DNA from: DATJMJ01 sp035503915
Lineage (GTDB): Bacteria > Actinomycetota > Acidimicrobiia > Acidimicrobiales > Palsa-688
Length of the DNA stretch: 64,000 nucleotides
Assembly (NCBI GenBank): GCA_035503915.1
Contig: DATJSU010000043.1
Coordinates: forward strand, 1-64,000
Reading direction: 5' to 3'
The notes under the pieces were generated by a model, which was given only the letters and a program-made list of their open reading frames with translations, did not search any database and was not told where the DNA came from. A program made the translations under genes and the position numbers. Positions 43,796 through 51,208 of the stretch are shown piece after piece. Numbering within the stretch: position 1 is the stretch's first letter; every line of letters begins with the position of its first letter.

Positions 43796-44493
43796 GCCAA
43801 GCGGTGGGCTCAGCGGCGCCCAGCGGGCCTGTTGGCGCCCCGGGCAGGCCGGCAAAACGGGTTACCCGCCGGAGAGCCGAGACCCGCGAGCGCCTCCTGG
43901 CGGCGGCGTTCGAGGTAGTAGCAGAGCGCGGCCTCGGGGCCACCACGGTGGAGAACGTCTGCGAACGAGCGGGGTTCACGAGGGGAGCCTTTTACTCCAA
44001 CTTCCGCACTATGGAAGAGCTTTTCTTCGCGTTGTACGAGCAACGCGCCAACGAGCTGCTCCTGCGCACGCGCGCCGCCATTTCCGCCGTCCTCGACAAT
44101 GCCGAAGGAACCGGCGTTGGCGGTGACAACCTCGTCGAGGCAGCCGTGGACCGCTTCCTTACGAGCGCCAACGTCCCCGAGGACCGTTCGTGGTGGCTGG
44201 TGACGACCGAGTACCTCTTGTACGCAGCCCGGGGCCCGGTCGCGGCCGAACGCCTGGGAGTGCTCCGCCGGCAGGTCTGGGAGGAATTTGTCAACGCCAT
44301 GACCACCGCACTGCGCCGCGCTGGGAGGACCTCGACGGTCAGCCCGGACCTGCTTGTGCGGGCACTGGCTGCCGTCCATGACGGCGCCATCCAGCAGAGC
44401 TATGCGGACTCGGGTTCGGTGACCTACGACGAGCTACAACGGCTGGTGCTGCCGCTCGTCATCCACGGCCTTACCCGCTTGGAGGGCGCCTGA
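43792..44493 (+). CDS. TetR-family regulator coupled to the MMPL exporter
   Basis: 233 residues from GTG 43792 (GTGA overlap with the MMPL stop). The HTH is classic: RERLLAAAFEVVAERGLGAT, then TVENVCERAGFTRGAFYSNF, then RTMEELFFALYEQ. A disordered Pro/Ala tail precedes it. The C-terminal ligand domain is divergent (SWWLVTTEYLLYAARGP). It probably represses its own operon from the two palindromes at 41397-41429 and is released by the exporter substrate. Confidence 0.85.
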   Translation: MSQAVGSAAPSGPVGAPGRPAKRVTRRRAETRERLLAAAFEVVAERGLGATTVENVCERAGFTRGAFYSNFRTMEELFFALYEQRANELLLRTRAAISAVLDNAEGTGVGGDNLVEAAVDRFLTSANVPEDRSWWLVTTEYLLYAARGPVAAERLGVLRRQVWEEFVNAMTTALRRAGRTSTVSPDLLVRALAAVHDGAIQQSYADSGSVTYDELQRLVLPLVIHGLTRLEGA

Positions 44494-44498
44494 GCGCT

Positions 44499-44520
44499 CG
44501 GCTCGAAGCCGGCAGCTTTT
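44499..44520 (+). terminator. Weak intrinsic-terminator-like hairpin after the TetR gene
   Basis: CGGCT-CGA-AGCCG (44499-44511) is a 5-bp stem followed by GCAGCTTTT. The stem is short and the T run only four, so this is a weak candidate. Confidence 0.25.
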
Positions 44521-44539
44521 GGGCCGTGACCTCGCCGCC

Positions 44540-44611
44540 CCTAAGAGCGACCGTGCCGCGATCTCGTCCAGGCTCGAGAAGTCGTTGGGCGTGAGGACCT
44601 TCCGTCCGTGA
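44540..44611 (-). pseudogene. Short transposase-like remnant (IS630-type middle segment)
   Basis: The minus strand reads HGRKVLTPNDFSSLDEIAAR. This resembles the segment of IS630-type transposases just before the C-terminal helix (xRKVLTPNDFxxLxxxxxRL). Only ~20 codons are recognisable. The piece is exactly the kind missing from the transposase remnant at 46925-47364, on the other side of the GT2 gene. A chance match is possible. Confidence 0.35.
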
Positions 44612-44728
44612 CTGCGAACGGGCTCTTCCTCGGCATGGGCATCCCCTTCGTGGGGGCACTCATACGTTACATCGAACCGCCAGTTACGGCCGGTGTAGTT
44701 ACGTGTGCTTATTTATGTAGCAGGGTAC

Positions 44729-46858
44729 TTAGCGAGCCAGCTGTGGCTTGTGCCATCGGCGCGCTGAGGTGCCATCGTCAAGCACCTTGCCGGCTCCCAA
44801 GTCCGGCGTGCCGCGCACAGGCACGGGAGCGGGAGCCGGGACCGCAGGCTCGGTAACAAAGGGCGGGGCCCCGTGAGCAATACCCATTTGGGAGGTATTG
44901 CCCGTGCGGAACAAGGCCAGCGCCAGCCTGGCCAACTCCCCCGTGCTCGGGTGGACAAACTCGAGGCCCACGCTCGTCAGAGCCACTCCCGGGTGTTCCC
45001 TCAGCTGGGTGCCGGGCACAGGGTGGTGATGATGCAGCTGGGTGGCGCGGGCGTGGCGCACGGAAGAGACGACGCCGCGTAGCTGCACCGGAGGTTGTGC
45101 GCAGGGAAGGGTAAGCGTCAGCTTTTCACCAGTGGTTACGGCGGCCTGGGGAAGGACCACCAAAGCGCCTCCGAGCGACAGGTCGCTCAACACCGCAAGG
45201 TGCCCATCAAGGACGACCTCCCCTTCAAGCGCAAAACGGAACGACGCCCGCCGGTCTGTCGCAAAGCGGCTGGAACTCACTCGGTGGACAGCAGCCGTCA
45301 AGACGATCCCGTTGAACACGCCCCAGCCAAGCGCCCAAGCCACTGCCGTCGGTTCAGTGTAATGGAGCGGCCCGTGCCCGCTTATACACCAGCAGAACCA
45401 GGTCAACGCGAGCGCAGTGGCGACTAAGAGGCTGCTCAATAGCGCCGGCGGGGTGATGCGGGCGCGTGAGTCGCCGTCCCGCCCTTTAGGCGTCACCTTA
45501 AAGTTCAGTTGCCTGTCTCGTACCACGGTCAAGGTGGCTGAGCACAACGCGGGCATGCGCAGGAACGAAAAAACGAGCGACTGCCACATCGGTGCGGTCC
45601 CCCGCGACAAGAGCCTGTGTGAGGCGCGCTGGAGCAGCTGGGTGGTCAACCAGGCGGGCACAAACAACTCGGCGGGGGCGCTGACGGGTACCGCCCCTGT
45701 GAACAACGTTGCCAGCGGGAGCAGGACGAAAGCCAGGTTGCACCAGCAGTAGAACCAGCCGAGCAAGGCGCCGAAGTACGACAGCCGCTGAGCCACGCTC
45801 AGGCCCGTCGCGGTCAGCGGGTTGTCGACCCGCAAGATCTGCATACCGCCCGTCGCCCAGCGCTGGCGCTGTGTTTTGAACTGTTCCCAGTTTGCTGCGG
45901 CCAGTCCGCGCGCTAGGACCTCGTTGTGGTAGATGCTCCGCCAACCGGCCTGGTGTAGGCGGATGGTGGTGTGGATGTCCTCGGTCACTGTTTCGGTGGC
46001 AATGCCGCCCACTTGGAGCAGCGGGGAGAGCCGCAGGATGCCACCGGTGCCGCACCAGAAAGCGGCGTTGCGCCGGTTGCGCGCCGCCGAGAGGATGCGG
46101 AAGAACAGCACCTGTTCGCCGAAGCGGTGGCCGTGCCGGAGCTGGGCGTGCTCAAAGCTGTCGAGGTTGTAGTAGTCCTGGGGTGTTTGGACCAGGGCAA
46201 CCTTTGGGTCGTTGAAATAGCCGACCACTCGGGAGAGGAAAGTCCTCTTGGCCACGTGGTCGGCGTCGAAGACCGCCACCAGTTCGATGTCCCTGGCTTG
46301 TAGTTCTCCGAGTACCGCGTTGATGTTGCCAGCCTTGGCGTGGGAGCGGTCCGAGCGCGCGCGGTACTGGGCGCCGAGCTCTGTCGCCAGTTGCGCGACC
46401 CAAGGGCGCGCCCCATCATCAAGCACCCATGTCTCGTGCGGCTCCTCAATGGCTACGGCTGCAGCCAGGGTGGGGAGCAATATCTCACGCGGCTCGTTGT
46501 AAGTGGGGATGAGGACAGCCACCCGGTACTGGTGGTCCGGTGCGGGCGGGTCGACTGGTTTTGCCAGTGACCAGAGGTCAAAGCTGAAGAAGGCGAAATT
46601 CGCGAACGCGTACACCTCGAACACGTAGAACGGGACCGCCAGCCAGATGGCCGCGTGTGTCATCGTCCCCAGTGGTCGCCACACCAAATAGACGGCCGTC
46701 ACGAATGCCGTGAGCAGGGCGGCGCCACGAATAACCCAGCTGCGGACGGGGCTTTCGCCTTCGGCGGTGGGCGCCTCGGGGAAGTCGGGCCACAGCAGTG
46801 CCGGAGCGTCACCACCTCCCGTCGGGCGCGGGCCAAGGTCTAGGGCAGCCAGGGCCAT
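44729..46858 (-). CDS. Cellulose-synthase-like GT2 glycosyltransferase with PilZ domain (BcsA-type)
   Basis: About 709 residues from ATG 46858; the in-frame extension to 47071 overlaps transposase debris and is rejected. Two N-terminal helices, then the GT2 domain with VLDDGA (147), VFDADH (198), TED (292) and QRQRW (330-334), then four or more helices. A PilZ domain has RRASFR (RxxxR) and DLSLGGA (DxSxxG), so it should bind c-di-GMP. A Pro-rich tail ends the protein. It would polymerise a beta-glucan across the membrane under c-di-GMP control. No bcsB or other partner is next to it. Its 5' flank is occupied by IS debris. Confidence 0.85.
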   Translation of the reverse strand: MALAALDLGPRPTGGGDAPALLWPDFPEAPTAEGESPVRSWVIRGAALLTAFVTAVYLVWRPLGTMTHAAIWLAVPFYVFEVYAFANFAFFSFDLWSLAKPVDPPAPDHQYRVAVLIPTYNEPREILLPTLAAAVAIEEPHETWVLDDGARPWVAQLATELGAQYRARSDRSHAKAGNINAVLGELQARDIELVAVFDADHVAKRTFLSRVVGYFNDPKVALVQTPQDYYNLDSFEHAQLRHGHRFGEQVLFFRILSAARNRRNAAFWCGTGGILRLSPLLQVGGIATETVTEDIHTTIRLHQAGWRSIYHNEVLARGLAAANWEQFKTQRQRWATGGMQILRVDNPLTATGLSVAQRLSYFGALLGWFYCWCNLAFVLLPLATLFTGAVPVSAPAELFVPAWLTTQLLQRASHRLLSRGTAPMWQSLVFSFLRMPALCSATLTVVRDRQLNFKVTPKGRDGDSRARITPPALLSSLLVATALALTWFCWCISGHGPLHYTEPTAVAWALGWGVFNGIVLTAAVHRVSSSRFATDRRASFRFALEGEVVLDGHLAVLSDLSLGGALVVLPQAAVTTGEKLTLTLPCAQPPVQLRGVVSSVRHARATQLHHHHPVPGTQLREHPGVALTSVGLEFVHPSTGELARLALALFRTGNTSQMGIAHGAPPFVTEPAVPAPAPVPVRGTPDLGAGKVLDDGTSARRWHKPQLAR

Positions 46859-46924
46859 CGGGGATAACTTCGGCGGGCCGCGTTCGGAGTGTAACGACCG
46901 GGCAGTGCCGCGCAAGGGCCAAAA

Positions 46925-47364
46925 TGGCGCCGGCGAACTCGAGGCACCAGGAACCCGGGCCGGGCTCGACGGCATAGCCACTGAAGTAGTAAGCCGCGGC
47001 ATCGTTGCCGAGATATCGGGCACGACGGTCTGGCGCTGGCTCTCGGAGGACGGATAAAGCCCTGGAGGCACCGGTCATGGATTTTCCCTCCTGACCCCTG
47101 CTGCGAGGCCAAGGCGGGCCGGGGTGCTCGACTTGTACGCACGCGGATGGGAGGGGGAAGCCCTCGGTGAGGGCGATTACGTGGCCTCCTCGGACGAGAA
47201 GACCTCACTCCAAGCCCGCGTCCGTCGTCACGGCACGGTTGGCGGCCTTCGAGCCTCGCTGCGAACTGAGCACCAAGCCCTTCGAGTGGAAGTTCACCCG
47301 CAACGACTTGGCCCTGCTCATGAAGAAGCTGGCCGACAAGCCCGACTACCCGGCCGCCGCCTGA
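46925..47364 (+). pseudogene. IS630-type transposase remnant with frameshifts and internal deletion
   Basis: Three frames must be joined: (1) VVSRGIVAEISGTTVWRWLS to about 47055; (2) IKPWRHRSWIFPPDP, then EAKAGR at about 47055-47123; (3) VLDLYARGWEGEALGEGDYV, then SSDEKTSLQAR from 47124. A jump to AFEPRCELSTKPFEWKFTRN, then DLALLMKKL, to the TGA at 47364 follows. Together these are the N-terminal HTH region, the first catalytic Asp (in SDEK) and the C-terminal helix of an IS630-family transposase. Most of the DDE domain is gone. I found no terminal inverted repeats. Confidence 0.75.
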
Positions 47365-47403
47365 GCCCGCTGGGGTACGTGACCGAAATGACGGTCCAGA
47401 GCA

Positions 47404-48192
47404 CTAAGCGGGCATGCCCTGCCACTTGAGATATGTAAGCCCGACGGCCTTCATGAACGTCTCAGTTTGGAACCTCGAAGCCCAATGCGCCATCAGCTCA
47501 TTGTCTTTCTCGCTCAGTGCGACAAGCCGTACGTCTTTTATGCCCACGGCACCGACCAATAACCGAGCACCCGCCAGCGCCTCCTCGAGGTGGCAGACTT
47601 GCAAGTAATAAGTATTGTCAGGCTCTAATGAGCTCCCGCCATTGGCATTGAGCCTGCCGGTCAACGAGGAGTACTTGACGACCGACGGCAGAGTTACCAC
47701 GAGCCCGGGGGCCATCAGCTGGTCGGTCACTATGTACGCCGTATCGAGCGTCAGGCTCCGTTCGGCTCGCCCACCGCTCCCGGCCAAGATCTCCTGCAGC
47801 GCAGCTGCCTGGACAGCTGCGTTGGCGCCTTCGATATCTGCTCTCGTCGTGCAACCAAGTTGAGCGAACTTTTCCAACGTGGCAGCACCGATATATCGGG
47901 CATGGACCGTGGACCTGTCTTGCCCAGCTGCTAGCTCCATTTCTAACCTCGCAGCCCAGCCGCAGCCGTTGCTCCTGTCCACGCTGTCGGTATGCGAGAG
48001 GACCACCCACCGTTTGGTCCCCTGGCCGATCAAGTCCTCGAGCGTCTTGCTGACTGCCCCCACGTTCGCTCCCGGCGTGCTCACAATTACGCGGCGGCCG
48101 TCGTTGTACAGGCGGTCGAGCGTGGTCCTCAGCCTTCGGTCTGAACAAGTAAGGATGCCCTCGCTCGTGCGGGCCGCAAGGTCAGCTCGCAT
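47404..48192 (-). CDS. Divergent beta-carbonic-anhydrase-like protein
   Basis: 262 residues. The N-terminal third recalls beta-carbonic anhydrase: ILTCSDRR (C16, D18, R20 of the CxDxR motif), then GRRVIVSTPGANVGA, and WVVLSHTDS (H67). In true enzymes the metal His is followed by x-x-Cys; here that place is Ser (S70), with a Cys seven residues later (NGCGW, C77). The C-terminal half (SLTLDTAYIVTDQLMAPGLV, SVVKYSSLTGRL) has no match I know. Zinc binding and hydration activity are therefore uncertain; a repurposed fold is as likely. No operon partner. Confidence 0.45.
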   Translation of the reverse strand: MRADLAARTSEGILTCSDRRLRTTLDRLYNDGRRVIVSTPGANVGAVSKTLEDLIGQGTKRWVVLSHTDSVDRSNGCGWAARLEMELAAGQDRSTVHARYIGAATLEKFAQLGCTTRADIEGANAAVQAAALQEILAGSGGRAERSLTLDTAYIVTDQLMAPGLVVTLPSVVKYSSLTGRLNANGGSSLEPDNTYYLQVCHLEEALAGARLLVGAVGIKDVRLVALSEKDNELMAHWASRFQTETFMKAVGLTYLKWQGMPA

Positions 48193-48228
48193 GCCACCCG
48201 GATGTCATCGTAATGGGAGCAGTTCCTT

Positions 48229-49098
48229 TCAGGGCCTGTCCTCGTCGAGCACGCTGAGCTCGTCCTCGCTCAGCTTTAGCTCGGCCGCCGCTGCTGAACT
48301 CCTCGCGGACGCTACCCGGCTCGCACCTGGGATGGGGATGACATGGTCGCCTTTGGCGAGCATCCACGCAAGCACGACCTGTTGGATGGGCACGCCAAGG
48401 CCCGCCGCCACCTGGGCGAAACCTGGGTGCTCGCGGTGCAGAGCTTCCGCGTTGCCTATGCCCCCTAGGGGGCTCCAGGGCAAGAAAGCGATCCCGAGCT
48501 CTCCGCAGTAATCAAGCTCTGCCTCGCTGAAGCGGGAGGAGGGCGAGAACTGGTTCTGGACGCTGGCGAGGTTCCCTTCGCCAAGCACTGAGCGGGCGAT
48601 GTCGATCTGGCGGACGTTGGCGTTGGAGATCCCGACCATCTCCACCTTGCCTGCGTCGAGAAGCTCTTTGAACACGCCGACGGCGTCCTCGTAGCGCACC
48701 TTGGGGTCGGGCCGGTGGTACTGGTAGAGGCCGATCGCCTCCACGCCCAAGCGCCGGAGGGAGGCTTCGGCGGCGCGGCGCAAATAACCCGGGTCGCCAT
48801 TGACCGTCCAACTGCCGTCGCCGGGGCGCACGTGCCCACCTTTGGTCGCCACGAGCACCGAGCCGCGGTCTCCGCCCCACAAAGACAATGCCTTGGCGAC
48901 CAGGCTCTCCCCGTGGCCCGTGTCATCGCCTCCCAAGCTGTAGGCGTCGGCCGTGTCTATGAGCGTCATACCAGCGTCCAAGGCGGCGTGAATAGTTTCG
49001 ATCGATTGCCCTTCGCCGGGGCGGCCCTCGATCGACATGGGCATCTCCCCGAGGCCGATCGCGCCCACCTCACGGCGCCCGATACGGCGCAATTGCAT
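48229..49098 (-). CDS. Aldo/keto reductase
   Basis: About 289 residues from ATG 49098 (AAAAAGGAGACCGAACAA before it); an in-frame ATG at 49125 is less likely. The TIM-barrel catalytic tetrad is complete: D48 in LIDTADAYSLG, Y53, K86 in VLVATKGG, H128 in LYQYHRPDP. The NADPH-binding end reads IPIPGASRVASARSSAAA. The loop EMPMSIEGRPGEGQS and the GGDDTGHGES segment are characteristic of the AKR11/13-like aldo-keto reductases. It would reduce aldehydes or ketones in the cytoplasm; substrate unknown. Confidence 0.85.
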   Translation of the reverse strand: MQLRRIGRREVGAIGLGEMPMSIEGRPGEGQSIETIHAALDAGMTLIDTADAYSLGGDDTGHGESLVAKALSLWGGDRGSVLVATKGGHVRPGDGSWTVNGDPGYLRRAAEASLRRLGVEAIGLYQYHRPDPKVRYEDAVGVFKELLDAGKVEMVGISNANVRQIDIARSVLGEGNLASVQNQFSPSSRFSEAELDYCGELGIAFLPWSPLGGIGNAEALHREHPGFAQVAAGLGVPIQQVVLAWMLAKGDHVIPIPGASRVASARSSAAAAELKLSEDELSVLDEDRP

Positions 49099-49810
49099 TT
49101 GTTCGGTCTCCTTTTTTGCTCTCAAGGACGTTCCGAAACCCTAACACCATCTGCCCGAGCACCGGCAGGCCCCGCGCCCACAGGGCCGTCCCCCACGCCC
49201 AGAGGCGCGCGAGCAAGTCACGGGTAGCTGACAACGTTGACCGGCAGGGTCACCGGTTGGCTTGGCGTGCCGACGAGCGTAGGCCCCCCGCCGAGTTGAT
49301 CACGTTTTCAATAGACGACGCCGCGCCGCAAAGCCGGCACAGCGACTTGGAGAGCCTCCCGGCGGCCAAAGTGGAAAAAGGGCGCTCCCTCAGGTACGGG
49401 AGCCGAGTTCTCGCCGGAGGGCTCGGCGCCTGGCATTCGCACCACGGCGAGTAGCCACGTTGTCACAGCGAGAGGCTGCCCACGCCATGAACGCGAAAAG
49501 GTCCTCGGGGGGTGACAAAGGAGGGAACGTCACCTCTGGCCATAGGCCACCAGCGTGACCGGCTTTCACCCTCTCCATGCCGGCTCTTCGGTCAGTCAAG
49601 CCACCCCGAGGACACTGCTTACGTTACGCTTTCCCCCCTTGGAACGCAAGGGGGTTATAGCAAAAACTGTCCCGGCACGGTCTCCCCCTCGTCACGTCCG
49701 GCGCCACGCGCCCAGCGTCTCCCCCCACGGCCAACCGGCGCCGTCGCCGCCAACCGCAAGTACGACCGTGACGCGCCCAGACCGCATCGGCCTTGGTCCA
49801 GCGGTTCGGT
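49099..49810. other. Gene-free stretch with one strong hairpin (49634-49654)
   Basis: About 710 bp without a supported gene. CCCCCTT (49634-49640), a 7-nt loop and AAGGGGG (49648-49654) form a perfect 7-bp stem, without a T tract. A + frame to 49454 (LITFSIDDAAPQSRHSDLES) and a minus frame at 49390-49599 (PPEDLFAFMAWAASRCDN) look faintly coding but have no start signal or family. Confidence 0.4.
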
Positions 49811-50313
49811 TTATGAATAGATCGCCGCGTTGACGTCAGAGTTCACGGCTGCTCGGACATCGGGGACCCCGGAGAGAGCTGCCGCCAGTTCGTTCACGGA
49901 ACGCTTGCCGTGGACCTGGAACGTGACTTCGACCATCCTGACGAGCCCGGGCCCGTCACCTCTCGCACCACCGTCGTCGGCCCCCGTTGACACTTCCTCG
50001 ATCAGAAAACCTTCAGCAGAAACAACTTTGAGGAGCTCGCGGAGAAGGCCGCGGCCGCCCGGGTAGCGGGCTTCGAGCGTCGATATCACGCTCAAGGACC
50101 GCGGCAGGCGGGCGCCCAGGTAGGCGAAGAGCAGGGCCACAACAACATAGGCGTGTGCGCGCGCAGGCCGGCGCTCTTTTGACGCAGCTCGCGCTCTAGG
50201 CCTATGACGGCTGAGAGCACGAAAGCAAGTGCAAGCTCGCCCACCTGTAGCCATCCTTCGCCATCGGCAGTTGCTAGGACAACTGCGCTAAAGGAGGCGG
50301 CGGCCACCGACAT
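49811..50313 (-). pseudogene. Broken mgtC/sapB-type gene (internal deletion with frameshift)
   Basis: From ATG 50313 the frame reads ELALAFVLSAVIGLERELRQ, then KSAGLRAHT, the hallmark N-terminus of MgtC/SapB membrane proteins. After that the frame is lost. In another frame VVVALLFAYLGARLPRSLSV, then an ACT-like C-terminal domain (LLRELLKVVSAEGFLIEEVS... VEVTFQVHGKRSVNELAAAL... VRAAVNSDVNAAIYS) runs to 49811. The helices normally between (about 60 residues) are missing. Intact MgtC proteins help survival at low Mg2+ or low pH. This copy should be inactive. Confidence 0.65.
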
Positions 50314-50411
50314 GGTGGTGATATTCCCTCAGGCATCACCAGCCAAGCGCCCGGCTATCGCGTCTAGCTCCACGGCCAGCGCTCCCTGGAGGGGCGCTAG
50401 GCTAAGCGCTC

Positions 50412-51107
50412 GTGCCAGCGCAGGACCCAACCTCGACCCTGAAGCGCGCGAGAGCGAAGGCCAACCAACAACCTCAACGCGCACCCTGGGGCTCGATGTC
50501 GCGTACGCAGGTGGTCAACGCCGCCATCGACGTTGTCTCGGCCGGGGGCTACGAGCAGATGACCATCCGTAGCCTCGCGGCTCGCCTCGGCGTCGCACCA
50601 ATGTCGCTCTACCGCCACGTCCGGGACAAGGACGACCTCCTCGACGAGGTCGTCGACCGCCTCCTTTCTCACGCCTGGCGACCCAGGGCCTCGCGCAACA
50701 ACTGGCGTGCATGGGTAGGAGAGGCCTGCGAGAAGCTCCGCGCTTTCCTCGTCGCGCAGCCCGCCGCGATGCACGTGTTCTTGACCCACCCGGTCGTTTC
50801 GCCCGCGGCGGTCGAACGCATGGAAGCGGTAATGAGCGTGCTCAGGTCTGCGGGCTTTGACGAGCCTTCCGCAAAACGGGCGTACGCCGCCATCCACACC
50901 TACACACTGGGTTTTTCAGCCTTGGAAGCTGGCCGGGTCGGGTGGGCGCCGGCGGACGGTCGCGTCTCGGCGCTGGCCAAGCAGCTCGCCGCGTACACGA
51001 CGCCGCGCCAGTTTGGGGAGGGCCTCAATTACCTCTTGGACGGGATAGCTCGCTCGGCGGGCGTCGCGGAGGCCACTGGTAAACCGCCTCGCCGGAAGGG
51101 CTCGTAG
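50412..51107 (+). CDS. TetR-family regulator
   Basis: 231 residues from GTG 50412; ATG 50496 (MSRTQVVNAAIDVV) would start right at the domain. HTH: VVNAAIDVVSAGGYEQMTIR, then SLAARLGVAPMSLYRHVRDK, then DDLLDEVVD. The C-terminal domain (FLVAQPAAMHVFLTHPVVSP, ALEAGRVGW) resembles TetR_C_1 of tetracycline-type repressors. It is read towards the ClC gene ~100 bp downstream, but I see no shared operator. Target unknown. Confidence 0.82.
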   Translation: MPAQDPTSTLKRARAKANQQPQRAPWGSMSRTQVVNAAIDVVSAGGYEQMTIRSLAARLGVAPMSLYRHVRDKDDLLDEVVDRLLSHAWRPRASRNNWRAWVGEACEKLRAFLVAQPAAMHVFLTHPVVSPAAVERMEAVMSVLRSAGFDEPSAKRAYAAIHTYTLGFSALEAGRVGWAPADGRVSALAKQLAAYTTPRQFGEGLNYLLDGIARSAGVAEATGKPPRRKGS

Positions 51108-51191
51108 TAGGCGTGGTACTCGTAGTGCTCCCGGCAGGCCCTCCACGGGCTTACCAGCCCGAGAGCGCCTAGAGCGCTCAGCGCGATCTGG

Positions 51192-51208
51192 TATACTAGT
51201 ACGCAATG
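51192..51208 (+). promoter_or_regulatory. Probable leaderless promoter of the ClC gene
   Basis: TATACT at 51192-51197 is a near-consensus -10 element that ends eight bases before the ATG at 51206. No Shine-Dalgarno is present between. Transcription would start at or next to the A of ATG, as in the leaderless mRNAs common in actinobacteria. The -10 overlaps the palindrome TACTAGTA (51194-51201). No good -35 is visible. Confidence 0.45.

Noticed and set aside
46859..47071. 71-residue N-terminal extension of the GT2/PilZ protein
   Set aside because: It covers the antisense strand of the transposase remnant and shows no conserved sequence; ATG 46858 gives a normal BcsA-type start.
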